From contig JAFTDJ010000012.1 of assembly GCA_017454265.1 (NCBI GenBank), positions 1-64,000 on the forward strand: a DNA stretch of 64,000 bases, read 5' to 3'. Numbering within the stretch: the stretch's first letter is position 1; the number at the start of each line of letters is the position of its first letter. The stretch is from Bacteroidales bacterium (GTDB lineage Bacteria; Bacteroidota; Bacteroidia; Bacteroidales; UBA932). The position numbers were made by a program, and so were the translations under genes. This document shows positions 42,565 through 49,672 of the stretch, one piece after another. The notes beneath the pieces were generated by a model, which saw nothing but the letters and a program-made list of their open reading frames with translations, was not told where the DNA came from and ran no database searches.

Positions 42565-43974
42565 TTAGATTATTGCACCTAAACTGCGGAGCGTGCTGGT
42601 GAGCAGCTCGATGTCGGCATCCTGGACCGTGCGCCCCTGGGCCTGCGTCTGCGCGGCCGCCACTCCTGCTGCCTGTCCGATACCCATGCAGCTGGCCTGT
42701 ACGCGAAGGGATGCCAGAGCCTTGCGGTCTGCGGATATGCAGCGCCCCGCCACCAGCAGGTTGGGGAAGCCGGGGGCGATCAGCGCACGGTACGGTACGT
42801 ACGCGGCCTGCTGCAGCTTGATGAGCACCTGCCCGGAACCTTTCGACGCATGCATGTCTATCTGATGTGCTCCGCGCGAGACGCTGTCCGGATAACGGAC
42901 GCCGGCCACATACTCTTCGGCCGTAACGGTATGCACGCCCAGAATGCGCCTGCTTTCACGTATGCCGGCCTGGGGCGCTGTTGAGCTCACGTAGCAGTTC
43001 CTGAATTCCGGAACGTTACGGCGCAGGGCGTCGGTGAACTTGAAAATATCTTCGCGAAGCCGGCATTCGGCACTTGTAAAGTTGCGGTTGTCCGTGGAAT
43101 CGGCGGCGGCGCGGGTTATGTTCACGGCGACGCTGCCCTTATGCATGACGCTGTTGAACCATGGGCCGCCGAAGTCGGGAAGGTCCAGGCCTTTCTCCTT
43201 GAGCGCCAGCAACTTTTCCCTCACAGGCGTACATTGGCTTGAGCCTTTGCGGCCGTTGTGGTACATGTAGCGGCGCAGCAGCTCGCTGTCTGTATCGACT
43301 CCGGAAAGGATGAAACAAAAAGATGACGGCTGCAGCTCCCCGTCGGGGTTGTCCTGCATGGGCACGCCGGCGATCCAGGCAAGGTCGCCGTCGCCCGTGG
43401 CGTCTATGAAACGCTTGCCCACAAGACGCTCGAGGCCGTTTTTGTTTTCTATGATGACACTGCAGACGCTGCTGCCGTCCATCTCGCAGCCTATGAGTGA
43501 GGAACGCATGAACAGTTCCACCCCCGCCTCCAGCACCATGCGCTGGGCGCAGAGCTTGTAGAGTTCGATGTCGAAGTCCACGTTGCCCTTGGGCCATTCC
43601 ACGAAGGCGCCGCCCATGGACTCCAGACGCTGTACGAACTCCCAGGGGATGCCTCCGATGACCCTTTTGCCGTCGAAGGCATATTCGCTGATGGGTGCTA
43701 CGTAGCCCATGGTGGCCATGCCGCCTAGGAAGCCGTAGCGCTCTACGAGTGCAACTCTGGCGCCCTGCCTTGCTGCGGCGATTGCCGCCACGAAGCCTGC
43801 GGGGCCGCCTCCGCACACGACTACATCATATTCCCCGGCCTTGCCGATGCGCCCGTCCAGGACCGATGCAGGCATGCTGCCGCTCTTGCGGGCAGCTGCA
43901 GCCGCGGAGCCTGCGGGAAGGCCGGCGAGGACCAGCAGGGCTGCGCTGTCTTTTAAGAATACTCTTCTGTCCAT
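42565..43974 (-). CDS. Exported FAD-dependent oxidoreductase (FAD_oxidored family)
   Basis: A 469-residue flavoprotein. The start at 43974 gives a Tat-like signal (MDRRVFLKDSAALLVLAGLP, motif RRVFLK); the longer frame upstream runs through promoter-like AT-rich DNA. The FAD dinucleotide motif is DVVVCGGGPAGFVAAIAAAR, followed by VERYGFLGGMATMG and the second Gly motif GKRFIDATGDGDLAWIAGVP. The C-terminal ISADRKALASLRVQASCMGI binds FAD in the family. Members act on sugars or related polyols in Bacteroidetes catabolic clusters, but the substrate here is unknown. It is first in the galM-cstA-glycosyltransferase cluster and divergent from the trp leader. Confidence 0.87.
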   Translation of the reverse strand: MDRRVFLKDSAALLVLAGLPAGSAAAAARKSGSMPASVLDGRIGKAGEYDVVVCGGGPAGFVAAIAAARQGARVALVERYGFLGGMATMGYVAPISEYAFDGKRVIGGIPWEFVQRLESMGGAFVEWPKGNVDFDIELYKLCAQRMVLEAGVELFMRSSLIGCEMDGSSVCSVIIENKNGLERLVGKRFIDATGDGDLAWIAGVPMQDNPDGELQPSSFCFILSGVDTDSELLRRYMYHNGRKGSSQCTPVREKLLALKEKGLDLPDFGGPWFNSVMHKGSVAVNITRAAADSTDNRNFTSAECRLREDIFKFTDALRRNVPEFRNCYVSSTAPQAGIRESRRILGVHTVTAEEYVAGVRYPDSVSRGAHQIDMHASKGSGQVLIKLQQAAYVPYRALIAPGFPNLLVAGRCISADRKALASLRVQASCMGIGQAAGVAAAQTQAQGRTVQDADIELLTSTLRSLGAII

Positions 43975-44033
43975 ATTCGAATTCGAAGGTACAAAAAAAA
44001 AGGGAAGAACTATTGTTTTTTCGTAATTCTTTC

Positions 44034-44041
44034 TATATTTG
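44034..44041 (+). promoter_or_regulatory. -7 element TATATTTG of the trp leader transcript
   Basis: An exact TAnnTTTG match, with a weak ATTG 18 nt upstream (44012-44015). The leader-peptide ATG lies 7 nt downstream, so the transcript probably begins at or just before that ATG. Confidence 0.6.
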
Positions 44042-44048
44042 CAAAAGA

Positions 44049-44114
44049 ATGTGTAAGCAAAGCAACAAATTTTTCTGGTGGCGTCTGAACGTAATATCTG
44101 GTCAGACTCAATAA
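44049..44114 (+). CDS. Tryptophan leader peptide (Trp-Trp)
   Basis: A 21-codon frame from ATG 44049 to TAA 44112-44114, beginning MCKQSNKFFWWRLN. Two adjacent TGG codons (44076-44081) lie in the middle, just before the first arm of the pause hairpin. This is the classical design of a ribosome-mediated attenuator: shortage of charged tRNA-Trp stalls the ribosome on the tandem Trp codons. The peptide itself probably has no function. Starting 7 nt after the -7 element, it may be translated from a leaderless mRNA. Confidence 0.85.
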   Translation: MCKQSNKFFWWRLNVISGQTQ

Positions 44115-44194
44115 TTGTGTACACACAGGCGTGCTTTGGTGCCGCCGCAGAAATACAGGGAGGCTGTCCGGATTGGGACGGCCTCTTTTTTTTT
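44083..44194 (+). promoter_or_regulatory. Tryptophan attenuator (pause hairpin, antiterminator, terminator)
   Basis: Four pairing segments are visible. 1:2 is GTCTGA (44083-44088) with TCAGAC (44102-44107). 2:3 is GGTCAGACTC (44100-44109) with GAGGCTGTCC (44160-44169), 8 of 10 pairs. 3:4 is GAGGCTGTCC (44160-44169) with GGACGGCCTC (44176-44185), 10 pairs including one G-U, followed by nine Ts (44186-44194), an intrinsic terminator. Segment 2 is shared by the pause and antiterminator stems and segment 3 by the antiterminator and terminator, as in the E. coli trp leader. When the ribosome stalls at the Trp codons, segment 1 is masked, 2:3 forms and trpB is transcribed. There is no plus-strand gene upstream that the terminator could serve otherwise. 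Confidence 0.85.
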
Positions 44195-44219
44195 GATTAT
44201 TACTTTAATTTATATCATC

Positions 44220-45584
44220 ATGAAACAGAAAAAATTCATCCTTCCGGAATCCGAGATTCCTACCCATTTCTTCAACATTCAGGCAATCATGCCCAACAAA
44301 CCGCTTCCTTTCCTGAACCCTGCCACCAGGGAGCCCCTGAAACCCGAGGACCTTTATCCGGTTTTTGTGGAGGAGTGCGCCCGCCAGGAACTCAACCAGA
44401 CGGATGAATGGATTCCCATCCCCGAGCCTGTGCGTGAGCAGTACGCCGCCTACCGCTGTACTCCGCTGGTGCGCGCTTACGAGCTGGAAGAAGCGCTCGG
44501 CACGCCTGCACACATCTATTTCAAGAACGAAAGCGTGAGCCCTGCCGGAAGCCACAAGCTCAACAGCGCCCTTGCCCAGGCCTATTACGCCAAGCAGCAG
44601 GGAATCACCAACATCACTACAGAGACGGGTGCCGGTCAGTGGGGAGGCGCCCTCAGCTACGCCGCCAAGAAGTTCGGTCTAGACTGTGCTGTATATATGG
44701 TAAAGGTGAGTTACAACCAGAAGCCCTACCGCCGCAGTATCATGCAGACCTTTGGGGCTGCCATAACTCCTTCTCCGTCAATGAGTACACGTGCAGGAAA
44801 AGATATTCTCACGCTGAATCCCAACGACCAGGGCTCGCTCGGCAGCGCTATTTCCGAAGCTATCGAGCTTGCGGTGACGACGCCCAACTGCAAATACACG
44901 CTCGGTTCCGTGCTCAACCACGTATGCCTGCACCAGACTGTCATTGGTCTTGAGGCCGAGAAGCAGATGGAACTGGCGGGAGAGTATCCCGACATAGTGA
45001 TAGCGTGCTTTGGCGGCGGTTCCAACTTCTCCGGCATTGCCTACCCGTTCATGCGCCACAACATCCAGGACGGTAAGAAGACCCGCTTCATTGCGGCAGA
45101 GCCCGCCAGCTGTCCCAAGCTCACCCGCGGCAAGTTCGAGTATGACTTCGGCGACGAGGCCGGCATGACCCCGCTCCTTCCCATGTACACCCTCGGACAT
45201 ACTTTCAAGCCCGCTACCATCCATGCAGGAGGCCTGCGCTATCACGGCGCCGGCGTGATTATGTCCCAGCTGATGAAAGACGGATATATGGAGGCAATAG
45301 ACCTGGAGCAGACCGAGACCTTCAAGGCCGGCGTGCTCTTCGCCCAGACCGAAGGCATCATCCCCGCCCCGGAGAGTTGCCATGCCGTCGCGGCCACCAT
45401 AAGGGAGGCCCTCAAATGCAAGGAGACAGGGGAACAGAAGACCATCCTCTTCAACCTTTCCGGGCACGGCTTCGTGGATATGAGCGCATACGACCAGTAT
45501 ATATCCGGAGAGCTTCAGGATTACAAGCTCACCGACGAAGAACTCGCCAGGTTCATGAAGAGCGCCGATGCTCTTAACCAGTAG
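44220..45584 (+). CDS. trpB: Tryptophan synthase beta chain, TrpB2 type
   Basis: A 454-residue PLP enzyme joining indole (or indole released from elsewhere) and serine to tryptophan. The start is ATG 44220; a frame extending upstream crosses the terminator. The PLP lysine is Lys113 in PAGSHKLNSALAQA, followed by TTETGAGQWGGALSYAAKKF, SNF-type phosphate loop ACFGGGSNFSG, and C-terminal LFNLSGHGFVDM. The long N-terminus and the segment GLRYHGAGVIMSQLMKDGYM mark the TrpB2 (TIGR01415-like) subgroup, which in many species does not pair with TrpA. No trpA or other trp gene is nearby. The Trp attenuator upstream supports a genuine tryptophan role. Confidence 0.92.
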   Translation: MKQKKFILPESEIPTHFFNIQAIMPNKPLPFLNPATREPLKPEDLYPVFVEECARQELNQTDEWIPIPEPVREQYAAYRCTPLVRAYELEEALGTPAHIYFKNESVSPAGSHKLNSALAQAYYAKQQGITNITTETGAGQWGGALSYAAKKFGLDCAVYMVKVSYNQKPYRRSIMQTFGAAITPSPSMSTRAGKDILTLNPNDQGSLGSAISEAIELAVTTPNCKYTLGSVLNHVCLHQTVIGLEAEKQMELAGEYPDIVIACFGGGSNFSGIAYPFMRHNIQDGKKTRFIAAEPASCPKLTRGKFEYDFGDEAGMTPLLPMYTLGHTFKPATIHAGGLRYHGAGVIMSQLMKDGYMEAIDLEQTETFKAGVLFAQTEGIIPAPESCHAVAATIREALKCKETGEQKTILFNLSGHGFVDMSAYDQYISGELQDYKLTDEELARFMKSADALNQ

Positions 45585-45603
45585 GGTTTTAAGTAAAAAT
45601 ACC

Positions 45604-45611
45604 TATATTTG
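45604..45611 (+). promoter_or_regulatory. -7 element TATATTTG
   Basis: An exact TAnnTTTG match, 6 nt before ATG 45618 of the radical SAM gene. It indicates a separate promoter behind trpB and favours ATG 45618 over a TTG at 45609, which falls within the element. Confidence 0.55.
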
Positions 45612-45617
45612 TATCCT

Positions 45618-46883
45618 ATGAGGACCGTCAAGGATACAATTACTCTTGAGGATGCCCGGAGGCTGTCAGGGCCTCTGGCATTCAACCTTATGCTCAAGCC
45701 TGCCGGCTCGCTGTGCAACCTTGACTGTGCCTACTGCTATTACCTTGACAAGTCTGAGATTTACGGCGGAAGGGAGCCCAGGATGAACCTGGACGACCTT
45801 GAAAAATATGTACGCAGCTATATCGCCGCCTGCGAGCTGGAGGAAGTTACTTTCAACTGGCACGGCGGCGAACCGCTGATTCTTGGGCTGGACTTTTATC
45901 GCAAGGCCATAGAATTCCAGAACAAGTACAAAGGCGGGAAAAGAATCAAGAACACGCTCCAGACCAACGCCACGCTGGTGTCTGACGAGTGGGCGCGTTT
46001 TTTTGCGGAAAACGCTTTCCTGTTAGGCGTCTCCGTGGACGGACCTCCCGAGGTGCACGACCGTTATCGTAAGGACAGGGGAGGCGTACCTACCCTGGAC
46101 CGGGTACTTGCTGGCATACGTAAACTGCATGCGGCCGGGGTGGAATACAACATAATGGCCACCATTAACAGCGCCTCCGAAGGCAAGGGCCTGCAGGTTT
46201 ATCAGTTCCTGAAGGGCCTTGGGAGCGCCTTCATCCAGTTTTCACCCGTAGTGGAGCATGTGGTGTGGCCGATGCGGAACGGCAAACCCGACAAGCACGC
46301 CCGTCCGCATATAGTTGAGCCGGCGGATGACGGAGCGGTCCTTGCTCCGTGGAGCGTGAGCCCGGTCGGCTTCGGCCGCTTTATGTGCGATATTTTCGAC
46401 TATTGGGTAAGGCACGACGTTGGCCGCGTGTTCGTAAATTATTTCGACTGCACGCTGGCAAACTGGTGCGGCGTGATGCCCGGCACCTGCACTTTTGCAG
46501 AAACCTGCGGCGGGAACGCCGTGGTGGAACACAATGGCGACGTTTACAGCTGCGACCACTTCGTATATCCCAAGTACTTGATAGGCAACATTTACCGTGA
46601 TTCTCTCTCCGATATGATGAACTCCCCGGCACAGGTGCGCTTCGGTATAGACAAACGCAACTCTTTGCCCAGGAAGTGCCTGCGCTGCGAGTTCTGGCGG
46701 CTGTGCCACGGGGGCTGTCCCAAGCATCGCTTCAATGTGACGGATACCGGCCAGACCGGACTCAATGCCTTGTGCGAAGGTTATCGAATGTTCTTTTCAC
46801 GCACATCAGGGGCGATGAAGACAATGAAAGACCTGCTTGAACAGGGAAGGGCGCCGGCACTCATAATGATGCAGCAACAATGA
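45618..46883 (+). CDS. Radical SAM/SPASM anaerobic sulfatase-maturase-type protein
   Basis: A 421-residue iron-sulfur enzyme. The radical SAM motif CNLDCAYCYYLDKS holds the CX3CX2C cluster ligands near residue 33. The core has EVTFNWHGGEPLILGLDFYR and TLQTNATLVSDEWARF. The SPASM region carries auxiliary cluster Cys (CGVMPGTCTFAETCGG, DVYSCDHFVYPKYLIGNI, CLRCEFWRLCHGGCPKHRF). Family members oxidise Cys or Ser of sulfatases to formylglycine without oxygen. No sulfatase is encoded in the window, so the client is elsewhere or the specificity differs. It overlaps recG by 4 bp (ATGA). Confidence 0.9.
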   Translation: MRTVKDTITLEDARRLSGPLAFNLMLKPAGSLCNLDCAYCYYLDKSEIYGGREPRMNLDDLEKYVRSYIAACELEEVTFNWHGGEPLILGLDFYRKAIEFQNKYKGGKRIKNTLQTNATLVSDEWARFFAENAFLLGVSVDGPPEVHDRYRKDRGGVPTLDRVLAGIRKLHAAGVEYNIMATINSASEGKGLQVYQFLKGLGSAFIQFSPVVEHVVWPMRNGKPDKHARPHIVEPADDGAVLAPWSVSPVGFGRFMCDIFDYWVRHDVGRVFVNYFDCTLANWCGVMPGTCTFAETCGGNAVVEHNGDVYSCDHFVYPKYLIGNIYRDSLSDMMNSPAQVRFGIDKRNSLPRKCLRCEFWRLCHGGCPKHRFNVTDTGQTGLNALCEGYRMFFSRTSGAMKTMKDLLEQGRAPALIMMQQQ

Positions 46884-49081
46884 GCGAACTGAGCAGCGAT
46901 ATCCAGTACCTGCCCGGTGTGGGCCCCAAGCGTGCGGCGCTTCTCAAGAAGGAGCTGGAGCTCGGCACGCTGGACGACCTCATCCATTTCTACCCCTTCC
47001 GCTACATAGACCGCAGCAGCATAACGCCCATCGTTTCCGTGACGCCGGACCTTGCGTACGTGCAGGTCCAGGGCCGCGTCGTCAGCCGTAACCTTATAAA
47101 TATCAAGCATCTCAGTATTATTGTCGAGGATGGTACGGGCCGTATGGAAATGGTATTCTTCAAAGGCGTGAAGTGGAATTTCGACCGTCTGGTCCCGGGA
47201 AGTACTTTTTTGTTCTTTGGTAAGCCTCAGGCGTATAACGGACGTATAAACATGGTGCACCCGGAAGTGGATGCGCCGCAGGCAGACCCCAACGCGAAGG
47301 GCACGCTCACCGGCGTATATCCCAGTACGGAAAAACTGAAGACGGCCGGTGTCACCGGGAAGACGATGTGCAAGTTGCAGCGTGGAGCGCTCGCGCTCTG
47401 CCTGCCGGAGATTCAGGAGACCCTGCCGGATTATATTTTACAGAAGTACGGCCTGCCGCCCCTGGTGTGGGCTCTGCAGAACATACATTTCCCCTCCGAC
47501 GCCGGAGCGCTTGCCGCTGCCACCCGCAGACTCAAGTTCGAGGAACTCTTTTACCTGCAGCTCAGCCTGCTGAAGCAAAAATACGTGCGAAGCAGGGCGT
47601 CGGTCGGCCTTGTGATGCCACATGTGGGCGCCGCCTTCCATGCTTGCTACAATGCCCTCCCATATGCGCTGACGGGGGCTCAGCAGAGAGTAATAAAGGA
47701 AATACGGGCAGATATGTCAAGCGGCAGCCAGATGAATCGCCTGCTGCAGGGGGACGTTGGTTCCGGTAAAACTATGGTGGCCGTGCTGAGCTGCCTCATA
47801 GCCATTGGAAACGGCTGCCAGGCGTGTATCATGGCGCCAACGGAAGTGCTTGCGCAGCAGCATTTTGCAAACATTCAGAAATATCTTGCGCCCACCGGAG
47901 TAAAGTGCGCCCTGCTTACCGGAAGCACTACCAGAAAGGAACGCCGGCCGCTGCTTGAGGGGCTCGCCGACGGCAGCATCCAACTTGTTGTGGGTACGCA
48001 TGCGCTCATAGAGGAACCGGTGAAGTACCGGGCCCTGGGACTTGCCGTCATTGATGAGCAGCACCGTTTCGGCGTAAACCAGCGTGCCGCCCTCTGGTCC
48101 AAAGGCCCTTTGATGAAGTATGACCAGCGCAGTGGTGCGTGGGTGCCGGTGAGCGTCAGCGAACGTCCGGCAATCCCCCTTGAGGGGGCGCAGGGGGGTG
48201 ATTTGTCATTACAGCACGTGCAGCCGCACGTGCTGGTAATGACTGCGACTCCGATTCCCCGCACCCTTGCCATGACGTTCTACGGAGACCTGGACCTTTC
48301 CGTAATAGACGAAATGCCTCCCGGTCGCAAGCCCGTGCAGACTATGCTCATCGGCCAGAACCGCTTGCCGGCGATGTATCGCTTTATGCGGGATGAGATT
48401 GCAAAAGGACGCCAGGTCTTCGTGGTGTACCCCATGATTTTCATTAATGAAAAGATGGAAGATGTGAGTAACGTCGAGCAAGGTTACGAAGATATTGTGA
48501 AAGCCTTTCCGCTTGAAGAGGGGTACAAGGTTGCGATTGTGCACGGGCAGCAGAGCAACGAGCAGAAGCTCTTCAACATGAAGGCTTTTGTTGAGGGACG
48601 GGCTCACATACTGGTCTCTACGACGGTAATTGAAGTCGGAGTTGATGTGCCCAATGCCAGCGTGATGGTAATACGCAGCGCCCAGCGTTTCGGTTTGAGC
48701 CAGCTTCACCAGCTTCGCGGACGTGTGGGCCGTGGAGCGGAAAAGTCTTATTGTATCCTTGTGAAGGATCCGAAAACCGGGAAAGACGCCCAGCAGCGCC
48801 TGGAACTGATGTGCGCTACGGAAGACGGTTTCGAGATTGCCGAGCAGGATATGAAAATGCGAGGCCCCGGCGACCTTGAAGGGACCCAGCAGAGCGGACT
48901 GCCGATAGACCTGCATATAGCGTCCCTCGTGCGTGACGGAGCTATGCTGGACGAGGCCAGAAACTGCGCTCAGAAAGTTCTGGACAGCGATCCTTCCCTG
49001 GATAAACCTCAGAATGCAGTTTTGCAGCGGGAACTCAGGAAGGGAAAATACAATATCAAGGACTACAGCAATATATCCTGA
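46880..49081 (+). CDS. recG: ATP-dependent DNA helicase RecG
   Basis: A 733-residue helicase that reverses stalled replication forks and processes Holliday junctions. The N-terminal wedge/OB domain starts with YLPGVGPKRAALLKKELE and HFYPFRYIDRS. The helicase core has Walker A LLQGDVGSGKTMVAV, VGTHALIEEPVKYR, DEQH box LAVIDEQHRFGVNQRAALW, TATPIPRTLAMT, PPGRKPVQT and motif VI QLRGRVGRGAEKSYCILV. The C-terminal TRG-like end is MKMRGPGDLEGTQQSG. Between the DEQH box and TATPIPRT about 30 extra residues occur (from MKYDQRSGAW to LSLQHVQ), encoded partly by a G/C repeat (48172-48204). The frame is intact. Confidence 0.95.
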   Translation: MSELSSDIQYLPGVGPKRAALLKKELELGTLDDLIHFYPFRYIDRSSITPIVSVTPDLAYVQVQGRVVSRNLINIKHLSIIVEDGTGRMEMVFFKGVKWNFDRLVPGSTFLFFGKPQAYNGRINMVHPEVDAPQADPNAKGTLTGVYPSTEKLKTAGVTGKTMCKLQRGALALCLPEIQETLPDYILQKYGLPPLVWALQNIHFPSDAGALAAATRRLKFEELFYLQLSLLKQKYVRSRASVGLVMPHVGAAFHACYNALPYALTGAQQRVIKEIRADMSSGSQMNRLLQGDVGSGKTMVAVLSCLIAIGNGCQACIMAPTEVLAQQHFANIQKYLAPTGVKCALLTGSTTRKERRPLLEGLADGSIQLVVGTHALIEEPVKYRALGLAVIDEQHRFGVNQRAALWSKGPLMKYDQRSGAWVPVSVSERPAIPLEGAQGGDLSLQHVQPHVLVMTATPIPRTLAMTFYGDLDLSVIDEMPPGRKPVQTMLIGQNRLPAMYRFMRDEIAKGRQVFVVYPMIFINEKMEDVSNVEQGYEDIVKAFPLEEGYKVAIVHGQQSNEQKLFNMKAFVEGRAHILVSTTVIEVGVDVPNASVMVIRSAQRFGLSQLHQLRGRVGRGAEKSYCILVKDPKTGKDAQQRLELMCATEDGFEIAEQDMKMRGPGDLEGTQQSGLPIDLHIASLVRDGAMLDEARNCAQKVLDSDPSLDKPQNAVLQRELRKGKYNIKDYSNIS
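48172..48235 (+). repeat. G/C-rich repeat-like insertion inside recG
   Basis: Within the extra recG segment lie CCCCC-TTGA-GGGGG (48175-48188), then GCGCAGGGGGG, and a 10-bp palindromic hairpin CAGCACGTGC / GCACGTGCTG (48212-48221, 48226-48235). The first part resembles dispersed G/C repeats often seen between genes in Bacteroidetes; this judgement is from memory of such elements. It is in frame (IPLEGAQGGD) and adds residues in a helicase loop. Confidence 0.5.
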
Positions 49082-49120
49082 AAATTTATTATCTTGCAAA
49101 ACAAAAAATATTAAAACACT

Positions 49121-49672
49121 ATGATTACAGCAATCATCATTATCGCCGTTGTGGTCGTCCTTGTTCTATGGGTGATTTCCGTGCAGCGCAAGCTTGTAAG
49201 CGCAGAAGAACTTACCAAGAATGCAATGAGCCAGATCGGCGTACAGCAATCCAGCCGTTGGGATGCCCTCACTGCGCTCGTAGAGCTGCTCAAGTCTTAT
49301 AATGAGCACGAATACAAGACCCTCAAGGATGTTATCGCCTCCCGCAGGAATATTGACTCCAACAGTACGGCAGAACAGGCCCAGGCCCAGGAAGACGCGT
49401 TCAACACTGCCATGAAACAGTTCAACGTAGTCGTGGAACGATATCCTGAAGTCAAGGCAAGCGAGCTGTATAACAATACGATGGATTCCGTGAATACATA
49501 CGAGAACCAGGTTCGTATGAGCCGTATGACCTATAACGATACGGTGACCCGTTATAATCGCCTTACCCGTCAGATTCCCGACAGTATTGTAGCTTCGCTT
49601 TTCCATTTCACCGAGAAGCAGTACCTCCAGGAAGATCAGGCAAAAAAGGATATGCCCTCCCTTAAGATATGA
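49121..49672 (+). CDS. LemA-family protein
   Basis: A 183-residue membrane-anchored helical protein. One N-terminal helix (MITAIIIIAVVVVLVLWVIS) is followed by long amphipathic helices with the LemA pattern: VSAEELTKNAMSQIGVQQSS at the start, RWDALTALVELLKSYNEHEY, FNVVVERYPEVKASELYNNT, SRMTYNDTVTRYNRL. The family is widespread and its function is still unclear; envelope stress roles have been proposed. The stop overlaps the S9 peptidase start by 4 bp. Confidence 0.93.
   Translation: MITAIIIIAVVVVLVLWVISVQRKLVSAEELTKNAMSQIGVQQSSRWDALTALVELLKSYNEHEYKTLKDVIASRRNIDSNSTAEQAQAQEDAFNTAMKQFNVVVERYPEVKASELYNNTMDSVNTYENQVRMSRMTYNDTVTRYNRLTRQIPDSIVASLFHFTEKQYLQEDQAKKDMPSLKI

Noticed and set aside
43975..44124. 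Upstream extension of the FAD oxidoreductase
   Set aside because: The DNA is AT-rich and holds the trp promoter and leader of the opposite strand; the RRVFLK signal begins at 43974.
44160..44194. Terminator at 44160-44194 as the end of an upstream gene
   Set aside because: There is no plus-strand gene upstream except the leader peptide, and the stem competes with an antiterminator, so it is part of an attenuator.
48175..48188. CCCCC-TTGA-GGGGG as a transcription terminator
   Set aside because: It lies in frame in the middle of recG and has no T-run.
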